45,491 nt of DNA from Gracilimonas sp031581265 (GTDB lineage Bacteria > Bacteroidota > Rhodothermia > Balneolales > Balneolaceae). The notes beneath the pieces are model-generated. The model was not told where the DNA came from, searched no databases, and saw nothing but the letters and a program-made list of their open reading frames with translations. This document shows positions 8,521-17,243 of the stretch, piece after piece. Each line of letters starts with the position of its first letter. The first letter of the stretch is position 1. Where the stretch lies: positions 1-45,491 of the forward strand of contig NZ_JAVLBQ010000024.1 of NCBI RefSeq assembly GCF_031581265.1. Direction: 5' to 3'. A program made the translations under genes and the position numbers.

Positions 8521-8787
8521 TTAAAACTTAAAGGTACCACGCAGTCCTGTTAGGGTAATGGTTAACACCATAGCCCCTAACATAAACAATGCAGTGAATA
8601 CTCCGGCTTTAGGTACTTCACCAAATACACCATAAGTAATTCCAAACACAGCGAATGGAACAAACATCATGCCTATTCGCTTAAAGTCCTGTTTGCCGTT
8701 CATTAGGCTTTTTATTCCCGAAACAATCATTCCGAGAACACCAAGCACTACTAAACCAACGCCTAATCCAACACTTAGAGTAACCAT
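8521..8787 (-). CDS. small membrane protein in exbB-exbD operon
   Basis: This 88-residue protein has three apparent hydrophobic helices (about 3-24, 41-56 and 62-84). A short basic loop, NGKQDFKRIG, lies between the first two. It has no cysteines and no recognisable enzymatic motif. It sits between exbB (37 bp away) and the first exbD (15 bp away) on the same strand, so it is very probably cotranscribed. In Bacteroidota a small membrane protein of unknown role is often found at this place. A structural or assembly role in the ExbBD complex is inference. The start is the ATG at 8787. Confidence 0.82.
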   Translation of the reverse strand: MVTLSVGLGVGLVVLGVLGMIVSGIKSLMNGKQDFKRIGMMFVPFAVFGITYGVFGEVPKAGVFTALFMLGAMVLTITLTGLRGTFKF

Positions 8788-8824
8788 ATTTATATCCTTT
8801 TATTTTTTTGGATTTCTGTTATGA

Positions 8825-9553
8825 TTAGTTGTCGTCGGAATCAGACTCAGGACCTACATTAGGAGCAATCTGCTTACCTTCGTTTAACAAAATAATAGAG
8901 TCAATTAGAGTAATGGAGCTTTCTTCCATTTCAGCAATAATGCGGTCAATTTTGGATACACAATAGTTGTAACCAATTTGCAGAATGATACCCGCTATCA
9001 AACCACCGGCTGTTGTAAGAAGGGCAACTTTAATACCACCCGCTACAATACTTGGAGAGATATCTGCTGCAGCTTCGATATCATCGAAAGCCTGAATCAT
9101 ACCTACTACCGTTCCAAGGAATCCAAGCAGTGGTGCAATTGCAATAAATAGTGATAACCAAACAAGACCTCTTTCAAGGAAACTCATTTCAATTGAGCCG
9201 TAGGCAGATATTGCCTTTTCGGCAGCTTCTATACCTTCGTGAGAACGCATCAAGCCAGCTTGAAAAACTGAAGCTACAGGACCTCTTGTTTGTGCACAAA
9301 GTTCTTCGGCAGCTTCTATACCACCTTCTTGAAGAGCTTCTTGTACGTTAACGATAAATTTACGTGTGTTGATGTCGGCAAGGTTAAGGGTAATAATCCG
9401 CTCAAGGAAAATTGCTAATCCCAATATGAGAGCGATAAGCACCGGCCACATCCAGCCACTGTCATTACCTTCGTTAAATTTTGCGACAATAACGTTAAAA
9501 AACCCTTCGTCAGCAGGGGCTTGTAAAAGAAAAAGAGCAATCGACGATATCAT
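8825..9553 (-). CDS. exbB: MotA/TolQ/ExbB proton channel family protein
   Basis: This 242-residue protein is the channel subunit that, with ExbD, uses the proton-motive force to drive TonB (or TolA). Helices lie at about 33-52, 130-155 and 168-192. The conserved family segment is L-G-F-L-G-T-V-V-G-M-I-Q-A-F followed by I-V-A-G-G-I-K-V-A-L-L-T-T-A-G-G-L, typical of ExbB/TolQ. The N-terminal hydrophobic stretch (about 3-14) is short. The acidic C-terminus (GPESDSDDN) is not conserved. It is the first gene of the four-gene exbB-small protein-exbD-exbD cluster. The 167 bp upstream contain no perfect promoter match. Confidence 0.92.
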   Translation of the reverse strand: MISSIALFLLQAPADEGFFNVIVAKFNEGNDSGWMWPVLIALILGLAIFLERIITLNLADINTRKFIVNVQEALQEGGIEAAEELCAQTRGPVASVFQAGLMRSHEGIEAAEKAISAYGSIEMSFLERGLVWLSLFIAIAPLLGFLGTVVGMIQAFDDIEAAADISPSIVAGGIKVALLTTAGGLIAGIILQIGYNYCVSKIDRIIAEMEESSITLIDSIILLNEGKQIAPNVGPESDSDDN

Positions 9554-9720
9554 GTCTACTCCGCTAATAGTTTAATTGTTAAAGGCTAAGATTAATGAAG
9601 CGAAAGAATAGTTTATTTTATACTAAATGTCAAAGTAACATTGGTCATAAAATCTCTTTTTTACTTAATGTTACCCAAATTATCCAAGTATCAGATAAAT
9701 AAAGAATTATCAATTGCTTT

Positions 9721-12700
9721 CTAAAAGTTTGCACTCACAATAAATTTAATGGTATGAATTGACGGGCGATCCGAAACCGTCCTGCCGTCGTATTGAAAAC
9801 TTAAATTAATTAATCTATTTGCTCTGTAGGTGCTATTGATCGACCAGATTAGGTTCGTACCCTCTCCGGTTCCTTCAGTTAACTCATAATTTCCATAGGA
9901 AGAGGAGCGCCCACTTAATTCAGTTTTTCGCAACTCAACCCTGAAATTTGATTGGACGGTATTCCACAAATACGTACGATGAGAAGTGGTTACTTTTAAA
10001 AGTTCTGCTTTTACATTTTCTAATGGATACTTGTCTGATTTTTGAGCGTATGAAATTTCTACGTTTGCATTCCATGACCTGTTAATAGTTCCATTTATTC
10101 CAGGGCGAACACTATATGACCTTATGTTATAGTTACGAGTTTGGAAACGACTGCTTTCGCTTTTGTTCTTAGCCACTCTTGCATTAAAGGTAACTCGCAC
10201 TTTATTAGTCACATCATAACCCGAATTGAGGTAACCGCTGTTGGTAAAACTTTCTATAGATTCACTGCTTTGCTGATTTAATCCCTTACTTTCAAAATAT
10301 CCAACTGTTAAGTCCACTTTTCTGCTATCTGAAAACACATCTAATTCTTGCTCCCAAAGTAACCTGCCTTGCACCGTAGTGGAGTCATTTCTGAAGGTTT
10401 TTAATTTCAGCAAATAAATGTCACTTAAACGATCAGTAGTTGAATTTTCGGTGATGTCAACCCTAGAATTTAATTTCATTCCCGAAAGCCAATGTTCTTC
10501 TTCCCTATTTTTGAAGGGTGAAATAGTATTGATCCATCTTGCTGATAAATCCACAACGGGGTTTAACTCATCTGAGGGTAAATATTGTTTGATAAAGGTT
10601 CCTTCATTAGGACTTATCTCAGGAAAAAATTCGTCTATTTGTTGAACGCCATCTCTATTTATATCATCCCAAACATATTGCCCAATTTCGGGTCTTACCT
10701 GAATGTAACTTTCCTGAAGAAGTGCCCTTCGCTCCGTATTCGCTTCATAAAATAGCTCCCCGTCAATAAAATTATTGGGAGACGAATAATTTGTTACTGA
10801 TTTAATTAGTAATCCTTTACGGCTTGAATTCCCTTCATTTACAAAAGCTTCAGTAAACTGTTTATTTCGGTATCGTACCTCATTGGTGGTATTGAATGCT
10901 TTGCCAGGATTATAAATAAGCCGGTAACGCTGCTCCAATGCTGTAGATTTATTTTCCAAAGAGTTTTTGATTACTCCCTTTTCCTGCCGATGAGCAAAGC
11001 TTATATCAAATTCAAAATTTTGATAATTGAGTCTCAGTCCCGGACCTACATCATAAAATATTTCAGAACGCTGCATCAGGGAATCGGTACTTAAATCTCT
11101 TTGTATTCTGTTTTCATGTTCAAACCTGACATAAGGAGTAGCCATTATTTCACCAATAGAGAGTTCCTTTAGCATATTTCCTTGTTGCCTAAACCAACTC
11201 CCCCTCTGATTTATCTGTCTGTCATCGTTTTTAACAAAATCCTGACTGTAGTTCACATTTAAAAATTTGCTTCCTTCATTTACTAAAAATGAAGACTGTC
11301 GGGTTCCCTCGTAACTGTTCCGGTTCAATATCCCAATTTCACCCCCAATTGTTAAGCGATCATTAGGGCTAAGACTAACCCTTATTTCATTAATTGCTTC
11401 CTTACTTGCATCCTGATCGGATACATTCCACTTCCGATTAAATTCTACATCTTTAATCCGGTCAAAAGCCTGAAAATTCCTTCCATAATATAGTCTCCTG
11501 ACTTCTGCATTCAATTCCCCAAGCCCTGTTGCAACACCCATTAATTCTATCCCTGATTCATATCCCATATCTGTATTGTCCTCATCATCTAATGGTGAAA
11601 ATCGGTTTGCATCAAAGTCACTTACTGCCCATTCTCCAAATGCCGTTATATTTTCTGAAATTTTGAATCTCCCGTTTAAAGCGGCCATTTGCTGTTTTTC
11701 AGGAGCCGGTAAAGGCCGTTGCGAAGAGTAGCTTCCATTATTAGGTCCCACCCATTCATACAATAATCCATTTACCTCTCCACTGACTCTTCGGTAGCTT
11801 CCCTGTCCTTCCCCTATTTTCGAAAATTGAACTCTATATATAGATTCATCTGAACCGGGACGATGTTCATAGATCGTAAAATCCTGACCATTTAACGTGG
11901 TATCAACACGAACATATAACACAAACTGTTCTCTTTCTTCTTCACTGGCTATCCGGGCACCGTCGGTGAAGACCTCATCTATATTATCGCCCACTTCCTC
12001 TAATCGTTCAATATCATTCCTGGATAATGTTTGTTGAGATAGCAGATCATCACCATCGGCTTGGCGAATTACCGTTGCCCCAATTTCTAACTTTCCATCC
12101 ATAAACTTACTCCCTCCTTCAGCTGCCACCAGCGTACGGTTGAAATTCTGATCCACATATTCATATTCAATGACAATTCGAGTCTCATCTTTGATCAAAA
12201 GATTATTGGTAAAGGTTATCTCTCCCAGTCCATAATCGATGATATAGTCATTTTCAGCCCCTCTCTGCACTCTTTGACCATTAATATAGACCTTTTCAGT
12301 TCCCGCTAAGATGATTACAAATTCTCTGTCATTGTCTCCGGTGAGCCGGTAAGGACCTTGAACGCCTTCTTGTCCCTCAAAGCTAATGGATTTAAAAGTT
12401 CCCCTTACAACCGAGGCAGCAGCAGTATAGTCTCCAAAGTCAGAATTCATGACTCCTGACGCTCCCTGTAGTCTTCTCTCTAATGTAGCGAACCTTGAGT
12501 TATCTAAATTCACATCTACATCTCCCATTTCGATGGATGCATTTGGCGCGTTCAATTGTATAAAAACCTTATCAAATTCCCGAAGATTTTGGGTGGTTCC
12601 ATCCGGTTGGATTGGAATACTTTGGTCGGTAAGGGAGGCGTTAATGGTGATATCTTTTGTAAGTGCTCCGGAGAGCTCAAAATTTAAACCGCTTTCAAGG

Positions 12701-13143
12701 GAGAAATCCTGATTGGAACCAACTATAATACCCCGACTTAAACTTCCGGACTGCCTCAAATTGGATTCCTGAAATGCTGTATTGTTTAGAGAAGTCAGCT
12801 GTTGATCAAGTGAGTCCTGATTCTCAAAGAAAGAAGCATCTATTTCAACCGGTTCAACGAGCTGAAACTGCCTTGATAATGAAAGTGGATATACCTCAAA
12901 AGAAACTATTACATTTTGTGAATCTGTGAATTCAAAATACCCGGACTCATCAAAGCTTATTAATCCGGTAGCTTCATCAAAGTACCAGCTATCTGAACTA
13001 ATGCTATCTTGGTCCGCGATTACAATGATTGACTCCGGCAGCACCCAATCATCCAAGAAATAGGAAGAGTCAGCTTTGAAGGGCTTAAGCTGCTTAGATT
13101 TGGATAATATATGTTGAGCCTTGACAACAGACGAACAGAGCAA
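9721..13143 (-). CDS. large uncharacterised outer-membrane beta-barrel protein
   Basis: The open frame gives about 1,140 residues from a TTG at 13143, but this start cuts a signal peptide in half. The frame continues upstream to a TAA at 13210-13212, and the added residues (IKHYVTIIAGIITLCLLCSS) complete a convincing signal peptide ending V-K-A-Q. Only non-standard starts (CTG 13203, ATC 13188, ATT 13158) are available for it. After the signal come beta-rich segments, a G-S-L-S-R-G-I-I-V-G-S-N-Q-D-F motif near residue 133, and L-T-D-Q-S-I-P-I-Q-P-D-G-T-T-Q. Long alternating aromatic strands then run to a final V-S-A-N-F. I recognise the pattern as a conserved FCB-group surface protein type without an assigned function. 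It follows dsbD by about 55-120 bp on the same strand. Confidence 0.8.
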   Translation of the reverse strand: MLCSSVVKAQHILSKSKQLKPFKADSSYFLDDWVLPESIIVIADQDSISSDSWYFDEATGLISFDESGYFEFTDSQNVIVSFEVYPLSLSRQFQLVEPVEIDASFFENQDSLDQQLTSLNNTAFQESNLRQSGSLSRGIIVGSNQDFSLESGLNFELSGALTKDITINASLTDQSIPIQPDGTTQNLREFDKVFIQLNAPNASIEMGDVDVNLDNSRFATLERRLQGASGVMNSDFGDYTAAASVVRGTFKSISFEGQEGVQGPYRLTGDNDREFVIILAGTEKVYINGQRVQRGAENDYIIDYGLGEITFTNNLLIKDETRIVIEYEYVDQNFNRTLVAAEGGSKFMDGKLEIGATVIRQADGDDLLSQQTLSRNDIERLEEVGDNIDEVFTDGARIASEEEREQFVLYVRVDTTLNGQDFTIYEHRPGSDESIYRVQFSKIGEGQGSYRRVSGEVNGLLYEWVGPNNGSYSSQRPLPAPEKQQMAALNGRFKISENITAFGEWAVSDFDANRFSPLDDEDNTDMGYESGIELMGVATGLGELNAEVRRLYYGRNFQAFDRIKDVEFNRKWNVSDQDASKEAINEIRVSLSPNDRLTIGGEIGILNRNSYEGTRQSSFLVNEGSKFLNVNYSQDFVKNDDRQINQRGSWFRQQGNMLKELSIGEIMATPYVRFEHENRIQRDLSTDSLMQRSEIFYDVGPGLRLNYQNFEFDISFAHRQEKGVIKNSLENKSTALEQRYRLIYNPGKAFNTTNEVRYRNKQFTEAFVNEGNSSRKGLLIKSVTNYSSPNNFIDGELFYEANTERRALLQESYIQVRPEIGQYVWDDINRDGVQQIDEFFPEISPNEGTFIKQYLPSDELNPVVDLSARWINTISPFKNREEEHWLSGMKLNSRVDITENSTTDRLSDIYLLKLKTFRNDSTTVQGRLLWEQELDVFSDSRKVDLTVGYFESKGLNQQSSESIESFTNSGYLNSGYDVTNKVRVTFNARVAKNKSESSRFQTRNYNIRSYSVRPGINGTINRSWNANVEISYAQKSDKYPLENVKAELLKVTTSHRTYLWNTVQSNFRVELRKTELSGRSSSYGNYELTEGTGEGTNLIWSINSTYRANRLINLSFQYDGRTVSDRPSIHTIKFIVSANF

Positions 13144-13265
13144 ACACAGGGTAATAATACCTGCTATTATTGTTACATAATGCTTGATTGCCGATGCAGC
13201 CAGAATATTTTACATTTAATTAAGGTGCTATTAAGGCTAAAGCTTTCCTCGGTAAGGGTCAACAA

Positions 13266-15182
13266 TCAACGGGAGTTAAACTTTTCCAGCCCGCTGTCTA
13301 AAAATGACACGAAATTATCCGGTTTACTGTAACCCAAACTTTGTTCAATAACCCGTCCTGTTTCAGGATCTACGATAGCATAAGTTGGCAAAGCCACATT
13401 GCCAGTCAATTCAAATTGAAAGCGCTGATTTTCGGGACCTTTGGGTCCGCCATCAGTGTACAGTTTCACCAACTCCATTTGGTCAAACCTTTGAACTACT
13501 TCCTCCAGAGGAAAGACATTCGATTCCATAGCCCGGCAGTTAGTGCAAGTATATCCGGTGAAATCAATGAATACAGGCTTACCTTCCCTTCTTGCAATCT
13601 CTCGTGACGCTTCGTAATCATCTGACCATCCTTCATCAGCGCTTGTGGTTGCACCGGTTCCGGGGGCAGTACCTATCGATGCTACTACACTTACATCTGT
13701 TGCTTGTTTAGGAGGAAGAAAGGCATCCCAAATTCCAAGGGAAGATCCGAGTAATCCGGGTATCAAATAAAAACTAAAAAGCAGAAATGGGATAGATAGA
13801 AGCATACGTCCCGTAGTAATGCTTTCCGGCTTTTTCTCATGTTTGAGTGAATAAGTTCCAAGTAAATAAAGACCTGTTAACAAGAAAATAGCGATCCATG
13901 CAGCAATAGTCATTGGTCTGGAAACCATTCCCCATTCCCATACAAGGTCGGCGTTGGAAAGAAACTTGAACGCGGCTGCCAATTCAATGAAGCCAAGTAA
14001 GACTTTTACCACATTCATCCAGGAACCACTTTTGGGGAGAGATTCCATCCATTTTGGGAATACAGCTAAAAGTACAAAGGGACTTGCAAATGCTGCTGAG
14101 AATCCGATCATTCCAATGATGGGGTAAAACCATTCCCCTCCTGTTGTGGCCGCAAATACACCACCCACAAATGGCGCAGTACAAGAGAACGACACGGCAC
14201 TGATTGTCAGTGACATAAATATGATTCCGGCGAACCCGGAACTCTGATTACTCTTCCGGTTTAACCAATTCGTAAGCTGATGGGGAAGCCTGAGTTCGTA
14301 CATACCCAAAAGACTAAAAGCAAAAGCAACCAAAACAGCAGCTATAAATAAATTCACCCAAGGATTTGAAGCAAAGTTTTGAGCCCCGGATACTCCAAAA
14401 ATTACCGCTAACAAAATGCCCAGCACCGTAAAAGTAATTACGATACCTATACCAAATAAAAGAGCTTTACCCACTCCCTTAGTTTGATCTTCCTGCTTCG
14501 AAAAGTAGGATACGGTTAATGGAATCATGGGAAAAACACATGGAGTCAAAAGTGCTGCAAAACCAGCCAAGATAGCTATCCAGATAAATGAAAAAATTCC
14601 TTCACCGCCAAATGCCGATTTTTTAATCTCAGATTCTTGTCCGGAAAGGTTTTCACTGCTACCATCATCAACAGCAGATGCAACCGGCGAGTCTGATACA
14701 CCGATTACTTCTACACCGGCAATAATGGATTTGGTAGTGGGAGGTAAACAAACCTTATCATCACAAACCTGGTAATATACTTCTATATCAAGGTTCTGCT
14801 TTCCGGTTTGATTGGTTTTAACCGCAACAGGAATAGTGAAAGAAGCAAAGCTGCTGTGCCAGCCTAATTCCGTTTCAAAATTGGGGTCGAATTCAACATC
14901 CGCTTCTGTTTCGGTAACATCTCCGGCTATAACAAAGTTAGTTGTCTTGGCAGAGAATTCTGTGGGGAAAGGTCCGGCGTCTTCATCATTTAAAATAGAA
15001 TACAGGTGCCAATCGCCTTCAATGGAAGCTTCGATGACAACTTCAAAAACATCTCCGGCCAATACAGAATCGGGTGATTCTGAAACGTTGAATTTAACCG
15101 GATCAGGAATTTGTGCCTGAATAAAAAATGGGGATAACATCAGAATGATGATCCCCATTAATTTAATTTGCGCTGATTTCAT
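13266..15182 (-). CDS. dsbD: DsbD-type thiol:disulfide interchange protein
   Basis: The product carries electrons from cytoplasmic thioredoxin across the inner membrane to periplasmic thiols. The order is signal peptide (1-24), an N-terminal DsbD-alpha-like domain with Cys pair C-D-D-K-V-C (about 140 and 145), and an eight-helix core with Cys in T-P-C-V-F-P (about 214) and F-S-C-T-A-P (about 334). A C-terminal thioredoxin domain with C-T-N-C near 546-549 completes the relay, so all three redox pairs are present. Length is 638 residues. The ATG at 15182 is preferred over a GTG two codons upstream. It is downstream of rplI on the same strand, separated by 121 bp, with no clear promoter between. 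Confidence 0.93.
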   Translation of the reverse strand: MKSAQIKLMGIIILMLSPFFIQAQIPDPVKFNVSESPDSVLAGDVFEVVIEASIEGDWHLYSILNDEDAGPFPTEFSAKTTNFVIAGDVTETEADVEFDPNFETELGWHSSFASFTIPVAVKTNQTGKQNLDIEVYYQVCDDKVCLPPTTKSIIAGVEVIGVSDSPVASAVDDGSSENLSGQESEIKKSAFGGEGIFSFIWIAILAGFAALLTPCVFPMIPLTVSYFSKQEDQTKGVGKALLFGIGIVITFTVLGILLAVIFGVSGAQNFASNPWVNLFIAAVLVAFAFSLLGMYELRLPHQLTNWLNRKSNQSSGFAGIIFMSLTISAVSFSCTAPFVGGVFAATTGGEWFYPIIGMIGFSAAFASPFVLLAVFPKWMESLPKSGSWMNVVKVLLGFIELAAAFKFLSNADLVWEWGMVSRPMTIAAWIAIFLLTGLYLLGTYSLKHEKKPESITTGRMLLSIPFLLFSFYLIPGLLGSSLGIWDAFLPPKQATDVSVVASIGTAPGTGATTSADEGWSDDYEASREIARREGKPVFIDFTGYTCTNCRAMESNVFPLEEVVQRFDQMELVKLYTDGGPKGPENQRFQFELTGNVALPTYAIVDPETGRVIEQSLGYSKPDNFVSFLDSGLEKFNSR

Positions 15183-15303
15183 GAACACTAATTTCTATGG
15201 TTTACTAAGTAATCTCTGAATGTATCAATTTATTTAGAGATGATGTTCAGTGAATGAAACTTACTTAATTCGAAATTAGTGTATCAAATTCCGAACGATA
15301 ACA

Positions 15304-15750
15304 TCATTCGTCCTTAACAACCCAAAATTTCACTTTTGGATTCAAATCACCAATTAAATTCACAGTAGCAGTATATTCGCCAAGTGCTTTCACATCCTGG
15401 TCAAGACTGATGTCTTTTTTATCTACCAAAATTTCACGCTCTTCTAATGCATCTGCAATATCAGCGTTGGTTACGGTACCGTGAATTTTGTCTTCTTCAC
15501 CGGTTGTTACAGGGATGGTCAAAGATGTTGCTTCCAGTAACTGTGCCAATTCTTTGGCTTCCTGTACCGTAAATTCTGCCTGACGAGCAGCTTCTTTCTT
15601 CAGTCGCTCCAGCTCTTGAATAGCTCCCTTGGTTGCCATTACAGCTTTACCTTGTGGAATTAAATAATTGCGACCGTAGCCGTCTTTCACATCAACAACT
15701 TCACCGGCTTGTCCTAATTTTTCTACGTCTTCTCTAAGTATAATTTTCAT
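15304..15750 (-). CDS. rplI: 50S ribosomal protein L9
   Basis: L9 binds 23S rRNA and bridges ribosomes. At 148 residues it has the usual length. The N-terminal domain shows the signature G-x-x-V-x-V-K-D-G-Y-G-R-N-Y-L-I-P near residues 16-32, followed by a long charged connecting helix and a C-terminal domain (L-G-E-Y-T-A-T-V-N-L). It is the last gene of the rpsF-rpsR-rplI operon and lies 19 bp after rpsR. The start is the ATG at 15750 (MKIILREDVEKLGQ). Confidence 0.98.
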   Translation of the reverse strand: MKIILREDVEKLGQAGEVVDVKDGYGRNYLIPQGKAVMATKGAIQELERLKKEAARQAEFTVQEAKELAQLLEATSLTIPVTTGEEDKIHGTVTNADIADALEEREILVDKKDISLDQDVKALGEYTATVNLIGDLNPKVKFWVVKDE

Positions 15751-15769
15751 AATTCTGTCTACTTATATT

Positions 15770-16021
15770 TTATCGAAGGTTATCAGCTACATACGGCATC
15801 AGGGCTAAAAAGCGGGCTCGCTTGATAGCGGTAGTCAATTGTCGCTGATGTTTTGCACTGGTTCCGGTTACACGCCGTGGCAGAATTTTACCTTGGTCGT
15901 TCGTGAAGCGCTGAAGGGTCTCAACGTCTTTGTAGTCAATGTACTCAAGCCCGGCACGGGTAAACTTACACTGCTTTACCTTGCGCTGGTTCTTTTTTGG
16001 GTGTGATGGATTCTTAATCAT
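15770..16021 (-). CDS. rpsR: 30S ribosomal protein S18
   Basis: This 83-residue S18 pairs with S6 on the 30S platform. The conserved core is Y-I-D-Y-K-D-V-E-T-L-Q-R-F followed by G-K-I-L-P-R-R-V-T-G-T-S-A-K-H-Q-R-Q-L and a basic A-I-K-R-A-R-F-L-A-L tail. It has a basic N-terminal arm (PSHPKKNQRKVKQCKF). It is in the middle of the operon, 32 bp after rpsF. Together with S6 it could bind the leader hairpin at 16489-16514 for autoregulation, as known for other S6:S18 operons. Confidence 0.98.
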   Translation of the reverse strand: MIKNPSHPKKNQRKVKQCKFTRAGLEYIDYKDVETLQRFTNDQGKILPRRVTGTSAKHQRQLTTAIKRARFLALMPYVADNLR

Positions 16022-16053
16022 TGTTCAATATTCTTTAGTGAGGATTTTGCTTT

Positions 16054-16446
16054 TTAATCTTCGTCTTCATCATTTGATGAATCATCTTCATCATCAATAG
16101 CGAAGATATCAGGAACTTCATTTTTTCTTTGAAGTTCACGATGACGTAACATTTTTGCATCATATTTTAAGGTCAGGTAACGCATAATGTTATCATCAAT
16201 TCGCATTTGTCGTTCAACAGAAGCGATAGCTTCGGCGGGCGCTGTGAAATACATATTTACGTAATAGCCACTTCCCTTTTTGTCGATATCGTAAGCAAAC
16301 GAACGCAAGCCCCACTCATCAACTTCATCAATTTCACCGTCGTTATCTTCGATTAGCTTTGTAACTTTATCAACGGTTTCTTTAAACTGCTCTTCTTCGA
16401 GAACAGGATTTATGATATAGGTAAACTCGTAATAATTTTTACTCAT
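16054..16446 (-). CDS. rpsF: 30S ribosomal protein S6
   Basis: This 130-residue S6 has the ferredoxin-like fold marks Y-E-F-T-Y-I-I-N-P near the start and D-E-W-G-L-R-S-F-A-Y-D-I. An acidic Asp/Glu/Ser-rich tail follows (from about residue 112). The true start is the ATG at 16446 (MSKNYYEF). A longer frame to 16533 would translate the promoter and leader and is rejected. It is the first gene of the operon, about 70 nt downstream of the predicted transcription start. Confidence 0.97.
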   Translation of the reverse strand: MSKNYYEFTYIINPVLEEEQFKETVDKVTKLIEDNDGEIDEVDEWGLRSFAYDIDKKGSGYYVNMYFTAPAEAIASVERQMRIDDNIMRYLTLKYDAKMLRHRELQRKNEVPDIFAIDDEDDSSNDEDED

Positions 16447-16488
16447 ATTTGGTATGTGTTTCTTTGGTTGTTTTCTAAGATGAAAACA

Positions 16489-16514
16489 GTCGCCCTGGCA
16501 CTTTGCCGAGCAAC
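16489..16514 (-). promoter_or_regulatory. rpsF leader hairpin, possible S6:S18 regulatory element
   Basis: On the minus strand an 11-bp stem forms between GTTGCTCGGCA and TGCCaGGGCGAC across the loop AAG, with one bulged A and two or three G-U pairs. It starts within a few nucleotides of the predicted start site of the rpsF operon. Leaders of such operons are known to bind the S6:S18 complex in other bacteria. Here the role is inference. Confidence 0.5.
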
Positions 16515-16522
16515 AGAGCTTA

Positions 16523-16554
16523 CAAAGATACACTTTTTTTAATCTCTAATCCAA
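16523..16554 (-). promoter_or_regulatory. promoter of the rpsF-rpsR-rplI operon
   Basis: The minus strand has TTG (16552-16554), a 21-bp spacer, then TATCTTTG (16523-16530). This is a full match to the Bacteroidota TTG/TAnnTTTG promoter. The predicted start is near 16517, giving a leader of about 70 nt. Confidence 0.72.
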
Positions 16555-16573
16555 CTATTCCGGAACGATTATT

Positions 16574-16987
16574 CTACGTATCCAATAGATTCGAAAGTCG
16601 TTCTCCGCCACCAAGCTTATAAACCGTAAAATCATTGTCCAAAGAAATTATAGAATCAAGAAATCTCATTTCAGCAGTCACTAAAAGAGAAGCATCTGCA
16701 AAATCTGCGAGCAAATCGTCGTACTTATCCATGATTTCACGAATTTTCAAAAGTTGCCACTGCTCTAGGTTAACCACCTCTATTCCCCCTTCACTCACCC
16801 AGCTCAAAAAATCGAGCTGCACTTGTTTGTGAAAATCCAGCATGTAGGAAACTTCAGTGAGCACCGGCCAGGTTGAAATCAATCGTCCTTCAAATTCCCG
16901 CATGAATTCATATACCCTCCGGTGATATTGATCGCTCCTGTCAAAAAGTGCGATAATAGGCCCGGCATCAATCAGTGTGCTTATCAC
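16574..16987 (-). CDS. PIN-domain toxin, VapC-like
   Basis: This 137-residue ribonuclease-type toxin carries the PIN acidic residues: D7 in L-I-D-A-G-P, E45 in V-L-T-E-V-S, D98 in D-F-A-D-A-S-L-L, and D117/D119 in S-L-D-N-D-F. The GTG at 16987 is chosen as start because it overlaps the antitoxin TGA by 4 bp (GTGA). A longer in-frame reading from 17029 would overlap the antitoxin by 46 bp. The PIN family cleaves RNA, often tRNA or rRNA, in a metal-dependent way; the target here is unknown. It sits between the rpsF operon and nuoN and is probably expressed only with its antitoxin. Confidence 0.88.
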   Translation of the reverse strand: MISTLIDAGPIIALFDRSDQYHRRVYEFMREFEGRLISTWPVLTEVSYMLDFHKQVQLDFLSWVSEGGIEVVNLEQWQLLKIREIMDKYDDLLADFADASLLVTAEMRFLDSIISLDNDFTVYKLGGGERLSNLLDT

Positions 16988-17217
16988 GGATCTTTTTTTT
17001 TTATTCGGGATTTGTAGCTCGTTGAACAATCAGTTTCGCCACTTCCAAATTTTCCGAAATAGCGCTCACCGAGCTCAAAGGGTTGGTTGTATTTTTTTTC
17101 TTTTGCCATATACTCCACCAATGCTTCTTTCACGATATTGGACCGGGAAGTTTTCTTTTGATCTGCAATTGCCTCCAGATCTTTTTCAATTTCTTCTGAT
17201 AACCTAATTGACCGCAT
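16984..17217 (-). CDS. ribbon-helix-helix antitoxin
   Basis: This 77-residue protein has an N-terminal ribbon-helix-helix DNA-binding fold (M-R-S-I-R-L-S-E-E-I-E-K-D-L, then S-R-S-N-I-V-K-E-A-L-V-E-Y). A polar C-terminal tail would wrap the toxin. The ATG at 17217 is preferred. A longer frame from 17289 would run through the promoter and operator. The stop overlaps the toxin's GTG. A perfect 15-bp palindrome over the -7 element is a likely autoregulatory site for it. The family resembles CopG/ParD-type antitoxins. Confidence 0.87.
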   Translation of the reverse strand: MRSIRLSEEIEKDLEAIADQKKTSRSNIVKEALVEYMAKEKKYNQPFELGERYFGKFGSGETDCSTSYKSRIKKKDP

Positions 17218-17243
17218 AACTTTGGCATTATTTATGTGTACCT

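Noticed and set aside
16447..16533. N-terminal extension of rpsF
   Set aside because: It would translate the promoter and leader hairpin, is Cys-rich, and is absent from known S6 proteins.
16988..17029. N-terminal extension of the PIN toxin
   Set aside because: It overlaps the antitoxin by 46 bp and has a low-complexity Lys-rich tract; the GTG at 16987 gives the typical PIN start and a 4-bp overlap.
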